A stretch of DNA of 64,000 nucleotides from Acidobacteriota bacterium (GCA_025463135.1 JAOAPY010000036.1:32837-96836); one strand, 5' to 3'; counted from the first letter of the stretch, positions 18,801 through 27,253 are shown. A program made the numbers and translations. Notes: generated by a model from the sequence alone, not told the origin.

Positions 18801-19537
18801 TGGAATCCTCCAATTTTTCACTAAAGGAGGAAGTTCGCGAGCGGGGTGCGGCGGAAGCGCGAGCCAAGGGATTGCTTAGTCTGCTGGTGACCGCGCAGGA
18901 AGACGAGCGGCGGCGCGTCGCGCGTGATTTGCACGATCAGCTGGGACAACAACTGACCGCGCTGCGACTGGCGCTGGCCCTGGTGAAAGAAGAGTGCACT
19001 AACGATACCATCCTCAGCACGAAGGTTGAACAGGTGCAGGAAATGGCCAGGCGGGTGGACGAGGACGTGGACTTTCTCGCCTGGGAGTTGCGGCCGGCGG
19101 CACTGGACGACCTCGGTTTGATAGTCGCCCTCAGCAACTTCCTCCAGGAATGGTCCAACCACTTTAATGTTGCTTCGGAGTTTCACTCCACCGGCTTAAT
19201 GAACGATCGGCTCCTGCCGGAGATTGAAACCTGCCTGTACCGCATCGCTCAAGAGGTCTTGAATAACGTCAGCAAGCATGCGCAAGCCAGTCGGGTAGAT
19301 GTGATTCTGGAACGCCGTGACCATCACGCGGTCCTGATCATTGAAGACGACGGTGTCGGGTTTGATACTAAAAAGCCGGGAGCCACGACGGATGATGGAC
19401 GCGGGTTGGGACTCATTGGGCTGAGCGAGCGCGTCGGACTGGTGGGTGGGACCCTGGATATTGAATCGGCGCCAAACGCCGGCACGACCATCTTTGTGCG
19501 CGCCCCGATCTCGTTCGTTGGTGAAGGAGAGTCATGA
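15812..19537 (+). CDS. CheB-CheR fusion, PAS, histidine kinase
   Basis: A 1241-aa sensor with, in order: a CheB methylesterase domain (about 25-205, GIGASAGGIRALKQFF and VVLSGTGANGSMGMKRVKEM with its catalytic Ser/His/Asp pattern), a CheR methyltransferase domain (about 235-490, DLLISVTNFFRD, IWIAGCATGEEAYTMAMLL, CRNLLIYL), a PAS-like region, a long coiled coil (about 665-740, repeated EELQATNEELL heptads), two PAS domains (about 745-855 and 860-985), and a HisKA_3/HATPase kinase (RRVARDLHDQLGQQLTALR with the phosphorylated His, then GLGLIGLSERVGLVGG). It fits the NarX/DegS class that pairs with LuxR-type regulators. The next gene overlaps by 4 bp and is that regulator. Usually such proteins link methyl-esterase-like sensing to gene control rather than to flagella. 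Confidence 0.93.
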   Translation: MNDTLNSNDLFEESRLQDEGAELLIVGIGASAGGIRALKQFFAQVPVDSDMAYVVILHLSPDHDSRLAEVLQTTAAIPVTQVDEPVRVVPNHVYVISPNQSLTMTDGHLALSEMTRIEERRAPVDIFFRTLADSHHSRAVCVVLSGTGANGSMGMKRVKEMGGVAIVQDPREAEYNDMPSNSIATGLVDYVLPVAQIPAKILAYKRRLTSPGLVAGPLEYPATNEQALREIFTQLRVGTGHDFSNYKRATVLRRIERRLNLHELADLSSYAGYMRDHTEEASGLLKDLLISVTNFFRDCESFEALERGIIRSLFEGKTAADQLRIWIAGCATGEEAYTMAMLLSEVSQTLSDPPAIQIFATDIDEEAIAKAREGLYTLNDAADVSAERLGEFFTIEKNGYRVRRELREMVLFARHNLIKDPPFSHVDLVSCRNLLIYLNRSAQERVMQTLHFALNPGGFLFLGSSESIEGSGDLFMTVDKEAHVYQSRAVAARLPLPNPEVSSTPSHGRPALDHTQGVRLLDRLSYADLHQRLVEEYGPPSIVVTEEYDILHISESAGRYLRIRGGEPSHNLLKLIRPELGMELRTALFQAVQNRTSVEAREIPVLIGEQTRFVNLLVRPVLRTEDTARGFILVMFEEMDKDSTAKDAIAPLDRSTDHVDEELIKIKAQLRVTVEQYETQTEELKASNEELQATNEELLSAAEELETSKEELQSVNEELTTVNQELKIKIDELSQTNNDLKNLMNSTQIGTIFLDHLLRVKLFTQDAREVFNLIPADIGRPLLDLTSKLVSENLQADALRVLAGKASVEREVETREGRRYLMRLLPYRSAEDRIDGAVMTFTDLTDRKAAEDRLRISEEHMRLLVESVTDYAIFTVTPEGEIASWNSGAERVFGYTEAEMIGQSADILFTAEDRARGLPQQEMKTAAAEGRAANERFHLRKDGSRFYATGVMTPLREGAVKGFAKIARDLTLQQEQDAIRSSRDQLEVRVRERTGELESSNFSLKEEVRERGAAEARAKGLLSLLVTAQEDERRRVARDLHDQLGQQLTALRLALALVKEECTNDTILSTKVEQVQEMARRVDEDVDFLAWELRPAALDDLGLIVALSNFLQEWSNHFNVASEFHSTGLMNDRLLPEIETCLYRIAQEVLNNVSKHAQASRVDVILERRDHHAVLIIEDDGVGFDTKKPGATTDDGRGLGLIGLSERVGLVGGTLDIESAPNAGTTIFVRAPISFVGEGES

Positions 19538-20196
19538 GCACAGCGAAAGTTCGCATCCTGCTCGCCGAAGATCACGAAACCGTCCGCGCGGGCCTGAAGC
19601 TGATCGTCAACTCGCAGCCTGACATGGAGGTGGTGGGCGAAGCAACGGATGGCCGCAGCGCCATTGCGCAAGCTGAGAAACTGCTGCCCGACATCGTGTT
19701 GATGGACATTTCCATGCCGCAGTTGAACGGTTTGAAAGCGACCGAGAAACTAAAGGAGTCGCGCCCCGAAATAAAAGTCCTTACGCTCACCCGGCACAAG
19801 GACGACGGTTACTTACAACAATTGTTGCGCGCCGGCGCCTCTGGGTATGTACTTAAACAAAGCCCACCGTCCGAATTGCTTCATGCCATACGGGCCATCG
19901 TCGCCGGCGGCAAGTACCTTGATCCGGCAGTCGCAGGCAAAGTGATGGGCACCTATTCGGGAAGGCAATCGGCGACAACCAGCGGCAAGCCGCAAGAGAG
20001 TCTTAGCGACCGGGAAGAAGAAGTCCTGAGGCTGATCGCCTGGGGCCACAGCAACAAGGAGATTGGCGCGCGTCTTGAAATCAGCGTCAAGACCGTCGAG
20101 GTTCATAAAGCCAATTGCATGAAAAAACTTGGCATGCGCAGTCGCATCGACATTGTGCGTTACGCACTGCTACAGGGTTGGCTGCAAGATACGTAA
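19534..20196 (+). CDS. NarL/FixJ-family response regulator
   Basis: A 220-aa two-domain regulator. The receiver (1-125) has the acidic pair in ILLAEDHETVRAGLKLI, the phospho-acceptor aspartate in DIVLMDISMPQLNG, TLTRHKDD and the conserved lysine in GYVLKQSPPSELLHAI. A LuxR/GerE HTH occupies about 150-212 (LSDREEEVLRLIAWGHSNKEIG then VSVKTVEVHKANCMKKL-type text, here ISVKTVEVHKANCMKKL). Its ATG overlaps the stop of the CheB-CheR kinase (ATGA), so the two are translationally coupled and almost surely form one two-component system. Targets are unknown. Confidence 0.93.
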   Translation: MSTAKVRILLAEDHETVRAGLKLIVNSQPDMEVVGEATDGRSAIAQAEKLLPDIVLMDISMPQLNGLKATEKLKESRPEIKVLTLTRHKDDGYLQQLLRAGASGYVLKQSPPSELLHAIRAIVAGGKYLDPAVAGKVMGTYSGRQSATTSGKPQESLSDREEEVLRLIAWGHSNKEIGARLEISVKTVEVHKANCMKKLGMRSRIDIVRYALLQGWLQDT

Positions 20197-20285
20197 GTAA
20201 GAAAGGCAAAAGGTAAAAGTGCAGATCCGGGTTCGCTTTCCGTGCTCGATACTTTACCTTTTACCTTTTTACTTTCCTTACTTTC
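20193..20285. repeat. Imperfect inverted repeat after the response regulator
   Basis: GTAAGTAAGAAAGGCAAAAG at 20193 and on through GGTAAAAGT pairs with ACTTTACCTTTTACC..CTTTCCTTACTTTC at 20251-20285. The arms are low-complexity A/G and T/C tracts. The hairpin begins at the stop codon of the regulator and could act as terminator. The remaining spacer to 20609 shows no gene; a promoter for the Crp-like gene must lie there but I cannot place it. Confidence 0.6.
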
Positions 20286-20609
20286 CCGATTAGGGATACT
20301 CCCTATCCATTCTGCTCACTTTCCCAATTGGCTTGTACCTGCATTCGTGCCAGAGTCGAATTGTCACCTATAGAACTCAGGATGCTCGTCGGCGAGACAG
20401 GGAACGCGAGCCCCGCCTGCGTTAAGGTGAGTTCAGATTAAGACAGAACAACGGGAAGTGCGGGGTTGGCGATAGAACCACTTTGGCACCAGGCTGGTCT
20501 TCAATTCTTGCCGGCCACGCATCGCGTCGCCGGTTTGGCAGAGCTCATGATGTCATGAGCTCGAATGTGGGCTGAACCTCACTTGTTTTAAGGCGACCTT
20601 TGGTTAGTT

Positions 20610-21440
20610 ATGAAGGAATTTACAATCACCCCAGCGACTGTTCCCGGCGTCGTCCTCGGCAGACTGCGACCTTCAATTGGTGATCGCATCACAACCACAA
20701 ACGCACCTGACGATAGGAACAGATTTCACTCCCGCATACCATTCAACGGCCTCTTCACCAACAAACTTCTGGCTCAATTCCCAGGCGCTGATTTTGCTCG
20801 CCTGTTGCCCTGCATCGAACCGATATCGTTGTCGGCCGGAGACAATATTACCGCGTTTGGCGAGAGCATCAGGTTTGCTTACTTTCCGGAGACCGCGGTA
20901 ATCGCGCATCTCTATTTACTTGAAGACGGCAGCATGCCCGCCATCACTCTGATCGGCAACGACGGGATGATTGGGCTGTCGGCGATTTTCGATTCCGCCG
21001 CACCTCTGTATGAGACCCAAGTCACCATCGGGGGCACCGCCCTCAAAGTCAACGCGGAAGTATTGAAGCAGGAGTTTGCGCGCGGCACGGGATTGCAGCA
21101 GGTGATATTGAACTATGCCGGCGCCCGGATGGCCCAGGTGTCGCAAAAAGCGGTCTGCAATCTGCGCCATAAATTGGATGCGCGCTTGTGCACCTGGCTT
21201 TTGATGGTCCAGGACCGGGTGCGCGAAAAGCCATTGCGCCTGACCCACGAAAAGATCGCACACTATCTGGGGACGAGACGCGCCGGCATTTCAAGCGCGT
21301 GTAACGCTCTGCGCGAAGACGGGATCATTAATTATCAACGCGGCACAATTCGCATTGTGGAGCGCAACCTGCTTGAAGCCGCCGCCTGCGAGTGCTACCA
21401 AACCTTCCGCCAAATATCCCAGACTCCAATTCCAGCCTAG
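20610..21440 (+). CDS. Crp/Fnr-family transcriptional regulator
   Basis: A 276-aa regulator: a divergent N-terminal extension (1-50), a cyclic-nucleotide-binding-like beta roll (about 60-170, LLPCIEPISLSAGDNI, AYFPETAVIAHLYLLEDGS, IGNDGMIGLSAIF) and a C-terminal Crp-type winged helix (about 195-255, LRLTHEKIAHYLGTRRAGISSACNAL). The consensus cAMP-binding residues of CRP are not conserved, nor are FNR cysteines, so the ligand is unknown. The ATG at 20610 is plausible but a start at an ATG within the N-terminal extension cannot be excluded. It is preceded by a 400-bp spacer and followed by the 14-bp direct repeat that contains its stop codon. Confidence 0.85.
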   Translation: MKEFTITPATVPGVVLGRLRPSIGDRITTTNAPDDRNRFHSRIPFNGLFTNKLLAQFPGADFARLLPCIEPISLSAGDNITAFGESIRFAYFPETAVIAHLYLLEDGSMPAITLIGNDGMIGLSAIFDSAAPLYETQVTIGGTALKVNAEVLKQEFARGTGLQQVILNYAGARMAQVSQKAVCNLRHKLDARLCTWLLMVQDRVREKPLRLTHEKIAHYLGTRRAGISSACNALREDGIINYQRGTIRIVERNLLEAAACECYQTFRQISQTPIPA

Positions 21441-21464
21441 TGGCCCGACCCTAGTGGCCCGACA
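21437..21464. repeat. 14-bp tandem duplication over the stop codon
   Basis: CTAGTGGCCCGACC is followed directly by CTAGTGGCCCGACA. The first copy supplies the TAG stop of the Crp-like gene. Confidence 0.85.
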
Positions 21465-21565
21465 ATGGGCAGCGAATCTTGGAGCTCCAACGCAGCGCGA
21501 TGTTCTTATCGGCTGACGCAGGACAACCAGGGAATCAACAGCGTGAAGTTTGTCGGACATCCGAT

Positions 21566-21640
21566 GTACAACAGGCTGCCAGCCTGTCGCTGCGTGCGGC
21601 GCCTCTGCTGAACGGTCTGCAGGCTGGCAGCCTGCAGTAC
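21566..21640. repeat. Inverted repeat with nested palindromes (REP-like)
   Basis: Arms 21566-21586 (GTACAACAGGCTGCCAGCCTG) read without the last base as a near-perfect inverse of 21620-21640, 19 of 21 positions pairing. Each arm also contains its own palindrome, CAGGCTGGCAGCCTG. The surrounding spacer 21465-21782 has no gene that I can support. Confidence 0.75.
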
Positions 21641-21782
21641 AAAGTGGAGCAGGTTTTTCGTGAAAGGTAATGACGTACTGTGGAATCTGCGCCTACCCAC
21701 AGCAGCGACAAAACCCTTTCGCAGTTGCGAAAGTTGTTGTAGGCAGTTTTATTCCCCAGCATAGGAAATCCCGAGCTCGAAT

Positions 21783-23258
21783 TTAGCCAACGCTTTCAAC
21801 GTACTTCCCGCTCTTTTCGCTCGCTTCGCTGGCTGTAAGACCAGCGACCGACGCTGAGCGATCAGCTGCTGAGGTTGGCACCGGTGCGAGAACAGCTTCA
21901 AGAAGAGGCCGCATCTGTGACAACTGCTTGATCCGAATGGCCAGGTCCCAGGCGCGCTCAAACTTTTTCCATCCGGCGCTGTAGAAGAAGTGTTTCGCGC
22001 GGTGCTTTGTCGACTTGTGCGCCGACGCTGCCCCAAAAATGTTCCTCCAGCGGTAAAACTCCCGGTACGCCCAGTCGTAACCGCGCTTCAATTTCTCCGG
22101 CGACAGACTTGTAGGTCGATAGACGACGTTGCGCGTGTCGTACAAGTCCCAGTTCCGCGTGACGATTCGATCTTGTCCAGCCATGTCCGTGAACAACTGA
22201 GTACCGGGGTACGGCGTCAGAATATGGAAGGTGGCCGTGGTGATTCCAACTTCGACGGCCCAATCTACGGTGCGGGCGAAGACGTCGCGGTCGTCTCCAT
22301 CCAAGCCGAAGACGAAGCTGCCGTTGATCATGATGCCTAGGCTGTCCAGCCGGCGCACTACCTCGCGGTAGCTGCGGCCGAGGTTCTGGCGCTTGCCGGC
22401 ACCCTCGAGGCTACGGGTGGAAAGCGTTTCGAATCCAATAAACAGACTTCGCAGACCCGCTTCGGCTGCTTCTTCGATCACGTCATCGCGCAGGATCGAA
22501 TCAACCGTTGCGGCACCCTGAAAGATGCGGCCCATCCCTTTCATGCCGCGGAAGAGATCTCGCGCGAACCGGCTATTCCCCAAAAGATGATCGTCCAGGA
22601 AGTAGAGATGCCGGCCGGGAAGGCGGGCTATTTCGGCGAGTGCGTCGTCCACGACCTGCGTGTAGAACGACCGTCCTCCTTCGAAGAAACCATCCTTGTA
22701 GCAGAAGGTGCAATGATGAGGACAGCCTCGCGAGACGACAATCGAGTTCGGCACCAGATACCGGTGTCGCTGAATAAGGTCCCGCCGTATGGGCGGTAGC
22801 CCTTCCAGCGTACGCACCGACGATTCGTAGCGGGGATGTGGCGCACCGGCTGCCAGGTCTTTCAGAAATTGCGGGAAGGTGTGCTCGCCGGGCCCGATAA
22901 AGATCGTGTCTGCGTGCGGCGCCGCTTCATCCGGCAGCGACGTGACGTGCAGGCCACCGAGCAGTACATATGAACCACGCGCACGATAGTGATCAGCGAT
23001 CTGATAGGCCCGATATGCGTTGGTGATGTAAACCTGGATGATCACCAGGTCAGGTTCGTCGTTGAGGTCAAGCTTCTCGACGTGCTCATCCTGAAGGGAG
23101 ATCTCGAGGTCGGGATCGAGGTACGCGGCGAGCGTTGCCAGACCCAGCGGCGGAAAGAGCGAGTACTTGATCGGCCGCCAATAGGGACTCGTTGCCTCGG
23201 TCAGCGCGGGAAGAATGAACTTCACGCTTCTAAGCGATCGATAGGGCATATTAGTCAT
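21783..23258 (-). CDS. B12-binding domain radical SAM protein
   Basis: A 491-aa enzyme with an N-terminal cobalamin-binding-type Rossmann domain (FPPLGLATLAAYL at about 35-47, DLVIIQVYITNAYRA, VLLGGLHVTSLPDEA, FIGPGEHTFPQFL) and a radical SAM barrel. The iron-sulphur cluster motif CPHHCTFC (CxxxCxxC) lies near residue 180 after VVSRG, and FIGFETLSTRSLEGAGKRQNL and NGSFVFGLDGDDRDVF belong to the barrel. The C terminus (YRPTSLSPEKLKRGYDWAYREFY) resembles the DUF4070-type tail found in BchE/HpnJ-like and hopanoid-related enzymes. The exact reaction is not clear; typical members carry out methylations or ring changes on lipids or tetrapyrroles. It stands alone on the minus strand. Confidence 0.88.
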   Translation of the reverse strand: MTNMPYRSLRSVKFILPALTEATSPYWRPIKYSLFPPLGLATLAAYLDPDLEISLQDEHVEKLDLNDEPDLVIIQVYITNAYRAYQIADHYRARGSYVLLGGLHVTSLPDEAAPHADTIFIGPGEHTFPQFLKDLAAGAPHPRYESSVRTLEGLPPIRRDLIQRHRYLVPNSIVVSRGCPHHCTFCYKDGFFEGGRSFYTQVVDDALAEIARLPGRHLYFLDDHLLGNSRFARDLFRGMKGMGRIFQGAATVDSILRDDVIEEAAEAGLRSLFIGFETLSTRSLEGAGKRQNLGRSYREVVRRLDSLGIMINGSFVFGLDGDDRDVFARTVDWAVEVGITTATFHILTPYPGTQLFTDMAGQDRIVTRNWDLYDTRNVVYRPTSLSPEKLKRGYDWAYREFYRWRNIFGAASAHKSTKHRAKHFFYSAGWKKFERAWDLAIRIKQLSQMRPLLEAVLAPVPTSAADRSASVAGLTASEASEKSGKYVESVG

Positions 23259-23446
23259 TCAGCCGTCTCTGGCCTGCATGATTTCTCAAAGTGAAGTGCA
23301 GTGTAAATGACTTTGCGATGCAAAGTCAATCGATAAAAATTCCGGATAGTTTGAGTGGGTTCCGCAATTGCTAAATGGACCACCTGGCAATAGAATCTCC
23401 GAGCTCCATTCAGTCTTATCAATCTATAACCCAGTAAGGAGACGAT

Positions 23447-23911
23447 ATGAACAGAAGAGTGATCCTATTTACCTTGGTGGCACTGTTTGTCGGTGTGACT
23501 GTGGGCCTGGCCGCTAACCCCCATATGGGCACCTGGAAGCTTAACGAAGCAAAGTCGAAGTTCGCTCCGAAGGCGCCGAAGAACCAGACAGTGGTCTACG
23601 AGGCCGTGGGCGATAGCGTCAAGGTCATTGTGGATGGCGTTGATGGCGACGGCAAACCGACTCATAACGAATGGACCGGCAAGTTCGACGGCAAATTCTA
23701 CGACCTGGCAGGTGATCCTACGGCTGACAAGCGATCGTACCGAAAGATAAACAACAATACGTTGGCCCTAACCAATCAGAAAGGTGGCAAGGTAACCTTA
23801 ACCGGACGAATAACTGTTTCAGCGAACGGCCGAACTCGCACCGTGACCACGTCCGGAACCGATGCGAAAGGAAAGAGGGTCACTAGCACGGCCGTGTACG
23901 ACAAGCAGTAG
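23447..23911 (+). CDS. Small secreted beta-rich protein
   Basis: A 154-aa exported protein: signal peptide MNRRVILFTLVALFVGVTVGLA, then NPHMGTWKLNEAKSKFAPKAPK, a pattern common in small secreted lipocalin-like proteins of Acidobacteriota and Verrucomicrobiota (GTWKLNxxKSKF). The rest is a repeated series of beta strands with many T, K and G residues (VTLTGRITVSANGRTRTVTTSGTDAKGKRV). AAGGAG at a good distance precedes the start. Function unknown. It converges with the LVIVD gene over a 303-bp spacer. Confidence 0.8.
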   Translation: MNRRVILFTLVALFVGVTVGLAANPHMGTWKLNEAKSKFAPKAPKNQTVVYEAVGDSVKVIVDGVDGDGKPTHNEWTGKFDGKFYDLAGDPTADKRSYRKINNNTLALTNQKGGKVTLTGRITVSANGRTRTVTTSGTDAKGKRVTSTAVYDKQ

Positions 23912-24056
23912 AGGTTTCTTCATCGCCAATCCCGCGATCGCGATGTTTTGTGTTGGTTTATACGTTGAGGTCTTGTCCGTTATTAGAACCAAACCCCCAT
24001 TGCGACACCTTGCCACTGCCAAGCGTCACCTCAGATAACGCCCCCCATCATCCCGT

Positions 24057-24089
24057 GTCTTTGAGGTTGCAAATCGTGACCTCAAAGAC
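24057..24089. terminator. Perfect 11-bp hairpin in convergent spacer
   Basis: GTCTTTGAGGT and ACCTCAAAGAC form an 11-bp stem with an 11-nt loop. It lacks a T-tract on the plus side. A second 7-bp hairpin (GCCCAGC/GCTGGGC) lies at 24159-24178. Both sit between convergent genes and probably help end their transcripts. Confidence 0.5.
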
Positions 24090-24214
24090 GCTCAGCTGTG
24101 GTTGAGTGGGACACGCGTACTTGGTTCCACCTCACTTCAACCCCGGACCGGGTCCCCAGCCCAGCATCGGAGCTGGGCGACTTGCTGGCGACAGTAGGCT
24201 GTCAATGGCGAAGA

Positions 24215-26260
24215 TCAATTTGCGGGTTGCTTCAGGATTTCTGCCAGGGCCTGCAATCGGTTTGAGTCTGCGGTACTCTTCGTCATGGCAGCGCTCTTTT
24301 CCAACGATGGTGCGAGGCCTTTGAGTTTTGCGAGATCTCCTCCATTCATGTGCGAAGTCTCTGCGCTTTGGATCGCCTCCCGCAGGGCTGCGATTCGATC
24401 AGCGGGCAGACCTTGTGATCGCTCCAGCTGATCCACATACGCCTTCGCCACGACCAACTGTCGCGGCCACTCAATTTTTTCCTGGTTCTGCACATTGAAC
24501 TCAGTTACGCGAACCGCTTTCGCGGCGTCGATTTCGTTCTGGGTCAGGAATTTCGTCGGCGTCAGCTCAAAGATATCCAGGCCGCGGGCTATCTCCGAAG
24601 CGTAAATATGACCGTTGTACCAGTAGGCGGACCAGTCGCCGCCGAGCACGAGCATCTTTGGATCAATCGGCCCGCGATCGAAATAGCCGATTTCAACCGG
24701 ATGCTCTGCGTCGGTGAAGTCCATGATGGAGATGCCGCCCTGGTACCAGGCTTGCACTTCGATGTCGCGGCCGGGAATTGGAATGAGCGACCCGTTGTGC
24801 GCTACACAGTTCTCGCTGTCGGTCTGGGCAGCCGGCAACTTGTAGTAGCTCGCAAAGCTCAGCTTGTTATCCTTCAAATGGAAAACCGCATCAGCGCCCC
24901 ATTTGTTCGGATCGTTTGCCCGGCATCGCGCGCCTAGTCCGCCGCCCCACTCATCGGTGAAAACGATTTTTGTCCCATCGTTTGAAAACGAGGCCGAATG
25001 CCAATACGAATAGTTCGGATCGTTAACCGCGTCCAGACGCTTTGGATGCGCGGGATCTTTAATGTCCAGGACTATTCCATTTCCATCGCAGGCGCCTGCC
25101 GCCAACCCAAGCGCCGAGTACACGGTGATGTCATGGCACTGATTGCTGTCAAATGGCTTTTCCAGACCGTCCTTGCCATGGGTACCGCCGTTATTCAGGC
25201 CATTTAGGGCACCCGTCCTGGGATCGATAAACACACGAGGACTGGATACCACCTGCGCAGTTTGCGGCGCCGCCAGAGGCACTTTAATCACATCAATGCG
25301 AAACAGTGCTGTATTAGGATCCTTGTCCGGAGCTTCTCCCGAGCATCCGGCCAACTCTTCGTTTTGACGGACGAAAGAGGTGCCGGATACGTAGATATAG
25401 ACATTGTTCTTATCATTCGGATCGATGACCAGCGTATGCGTGTGGGAGCCGCGGCAAGTCTGCACCGCGGCCACCTGCTTCGGATTCTTGATGTCGGCAA
25501 TATCGAAAATTCTCACGCCACGGAAACGATCTTTTTGCGCTGCCGGCGGCTTTCTCTCTGCCGGTGCCTTTCGTTCTGCTCCTGCGGGCGTCGGAGGCTC
25601 CGGAGGAAATCCTTGTATGCCGCAATCCAGACGGCCATTCGGTTGCTCTACCGACATAAAGAGCAGGTTTTGGTAAACCGACACGTCCCCCTGTCCACCC
25701 GGACACACCATCGAAGTCAACAAGGCGGCCTTTGCCGGATTGGAGATGTCATAAATGTTGACGCCATAAAAGTTTCCCTGAAACAGATAATTGCCCTGGA
25801 AGGCAAGGTCTGAGTTTGCAAAAGCGAGTTGAGCGAGAACTAACTTTAACGGCTTTGGCATCTTCGAAGAGTCGCCGATGCCGAGCTTACCCAGGGTCTT
25901 TTGCACTTTCGCATTATCAGGATCGTCGGAGCCGAGTTGAAAGGTGTCAGGCTTTTTGAGCAGCATGAGGTGCTTGATGCCCATCGCTGCTTCACCTGCG
26001 TCATACATTCCCGGCGCCAGTTTGGCGCGCGGGTCATTGGCATCTGAGCCCGTCATTCCAGCCGGTAGGGGCGGCGGCGCCGCCGGAGCAAAGGGATTCC
26101 CTCCGCCGTTCTCGTTGGCCCGTTTGGTTTCCGGCGCCTTCGTGGACTCCTTAGACGGCGATGGCGAAGGCGTTTGCGCCTGGATTTGCGTTGCAAAACA
26201 TAAGCAGAACAAAAGGGAAGCTAAGAGCAAACGGAAAGCTATAGTGTGTACTCGATTCAT
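24215..26260 (-). CDS. Secreted LVIVD-repeat protein
   Basis: A 681-aa exported protein. The signal peptide covers residues 1-28 (LLLASLLFCLCFATQIQAQ), followed by a P/S/G/A-rich linker. LVIVD-type repeats then appear (FYGVNIYDISNPAKAALLTSMVC, GVRIFDIADIKNPKQVAAVQTC, GISIMDFTDAEHPVEIGYFDRG, LDIFELTPTKFL), the strand pattern of a propeller found in surface proteins. Several cysteines (CPGGQGD, CRGSHTH, CHDITV, CRANDPN) may form disulphides. The C-terminal 100 residues are helical (AYVDQLERSQGLPADRIAALREAI). GGAGAAACG precedes the ATG. Function unknown; probably periplasmic or surface-bound. Confidence 0.82.
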   Translation of the reverse strand: MNRVHTIAFRLLLASLLFCLCFATQIQAQTPSPSPSKESTKAPETKRANENGGGNPFAPAAPPPLPAGMTGSDANDPRAKLAPGMYDAGEAAMGIKHLMLLKKPDTFQLGSDDPDNAKVQKTLGKLGIGDSSKMPKPLKLVLAQLAFANSDLAFQGNYLFQGNFYGVNIYDISNPAKAALLTSMVCPGGQGDVSVYQNLLFMSVEQPNGRLDCGIQGFPPEPPTPAGAERKAPAERKPPAAQKDRFRGVRIFDIADIKNPKQVAAVQTCRGSHTHTLVIDPNDKNNVYIYVSGTSFVRQNEELAGCSGEAPDKDPNTALFRIDVIKVPLAAPQTAQVVSSPRVFIDPRTGALNGLNNGGTHGKDGLEKPFDSNQCHDITVYSALGLAAGACDGNGIVLDIKDPAHPKRLDAVNDPNYSYWHSASFSNDGTKIVFTDEWGGGLGARCRANDPNKWGADAVFHLKDNKLSFASYYKLPAAQTDSENCVAHNGSLIPIPGRDIEVQAWYQGGISIMDFTDAEHPVEIGYFDRGPIDPKMLVLGGDWSAYWYNGHIYASEIARGLDIFELTPTKFLTQNEIDAAKAVRVTEFNVQNQEKIEWPRQLVVAKAYVDQLERSQGLPADRIAALREAIQSAETSHMNGGDLAKLKGLAPSLEKSAAMTKSTADSNRLQALAEILKQPAN

Positions 26261-26312
26261 CGTTTCTCCTTTTAATATGGCGTATCTAAAGTTCTAAACA
26301 ATAATCCTGTCC

Positions 26313-26423
26313 TCGCAGCAGAGCGGCGAAATGTCTATAGAAATCTTGCCGAATAAGACTGCCTCGCTCCAGAGGAGCGAAACGTGCTTTCACCGGATCA
26401 AATGTCTCGCTCCTCCGGAGCGA
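26313..26423. repeat. Three REP-like palindromes
   Basis: TCGCTCCAGAGGAGCGA (26364-26380) and TCGCTCCTCCGGAGCGA (26407-26423), with a degenerate first unit TCGCAGCAGAGCGGCGA (26313-26329). Each is followed by AAA and about 25-30 bp of spacer. Confidence 0.7.
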
Positions 26424-26536
26424 AAGAGGTCTCTTGGAGTCTCCGTTCTATTAACATTAGGTCCCTACGACCGAAGACGACTCCAGCCACAAAAACCCCC
26501 GGACTGGTTAGTTGCGAGAACTTTAGAGACATCACA

Positions 26537-27253
26537 CTAGAGGGGTTTTTCCCGCAGCATGGTTTGCATGATCCTGATCTCAGCGCGTTGGCCACTGTCG
26601 ACATCCGTCGCGAAGTTGAACAGTTCGGCATCCTGCCCCGCACCCGCAGTGTCGAACAAGTCCTTCACCATAATCAAGGCGCCGTTGTGGTGCTGAATCA
26701 TTCCTGTCAAAAACAGTCGGTCGAACTCCGCGCCCTTTGCTCTTTTGAGAGCCTTCATCTGCACTGGCGTAAGCATGCCAGGCATAAGCATAGGTTGCAT
26801 AGACATATCCATGCCTGGCATTTCCGGCATCGCCGGCGAAACCGGATCTCCCCGGGCCGTCAGCCACCGTTTCATAAATTTTATTTCTTCTGACTGCGAG
26901 TGGCCGATTCGCGCCGCTAACGATCGAAGTTCCTTCGTCGTCGTATGCGACGCGATCAGCGCGGTCATCTCAACCGCTTGCGCGTGATGCATGATCATAC
27001 CCTGCATGAACTGAACATCTGCCGACGAACCTGGCGGCAGTGTCGCCCTCGTCGATGGCGGCAGTATACTCGTCGGCTGGCCCGGCGCGCCGGGCTGCAC
27101 CACGATCGACGTCGGCGGCGGACCAGGCTGCTGTGCGCAGACCGGCAGCGAGAACAACCCGGCGAGAGTACTGGCTCCTACCAGCCCGCTTCGCCACGCT
27201 CCTCCCCTTTCTGATTGGAACCTGCGCTGGCCCTTAGAATAAAAAGACTTCAT
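26537..27253 (-). CDS. DUF305 secreted protein
   Basis: A 238-aa exported protein with an N-terminal signal region (residues about 22-40, GLVGASTLAGLFSLPVCAQ), a proline-rich linker and a DUF305 domain. That domain shows two ferritin-like helical hairpin repeats, each with the H-H motif: FMQGMIMHHAQAVEMTALI and FLTGMIQHHNGALIMVKDLF. The helices are rich in methionine near PEMPGMDMSMQPMLMPGM, a pattern seen in copper- or other metal-binding members. Family members are periplasmic and some are linked to metal resistance. It lies upstream of the LVIVD gene on the same strand, with three palindromes between them. Confidence 0.88.
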   Translation of the reverse strand: MKSFYSKGQRRFQSERGGAWRSGLVGASTLAGLFSLPVCAQQPGPPPTSIVVQPGAPGQPTSILPPSTRATLPPGSSADVQFMQGMIMHHAQAVEMTALIASHTTTKELRSLAARIGHSQSEEIKFMKRWLTARGDPVSPAMPEMPGMDMSMQPMLMPGMLTPVQMKALKRAKGAEFDRLFLTGMIQHHNGALIMVKDLFDTAGAGQDAELFNFATDVDSGQRAEIRIMQTMLREKPL

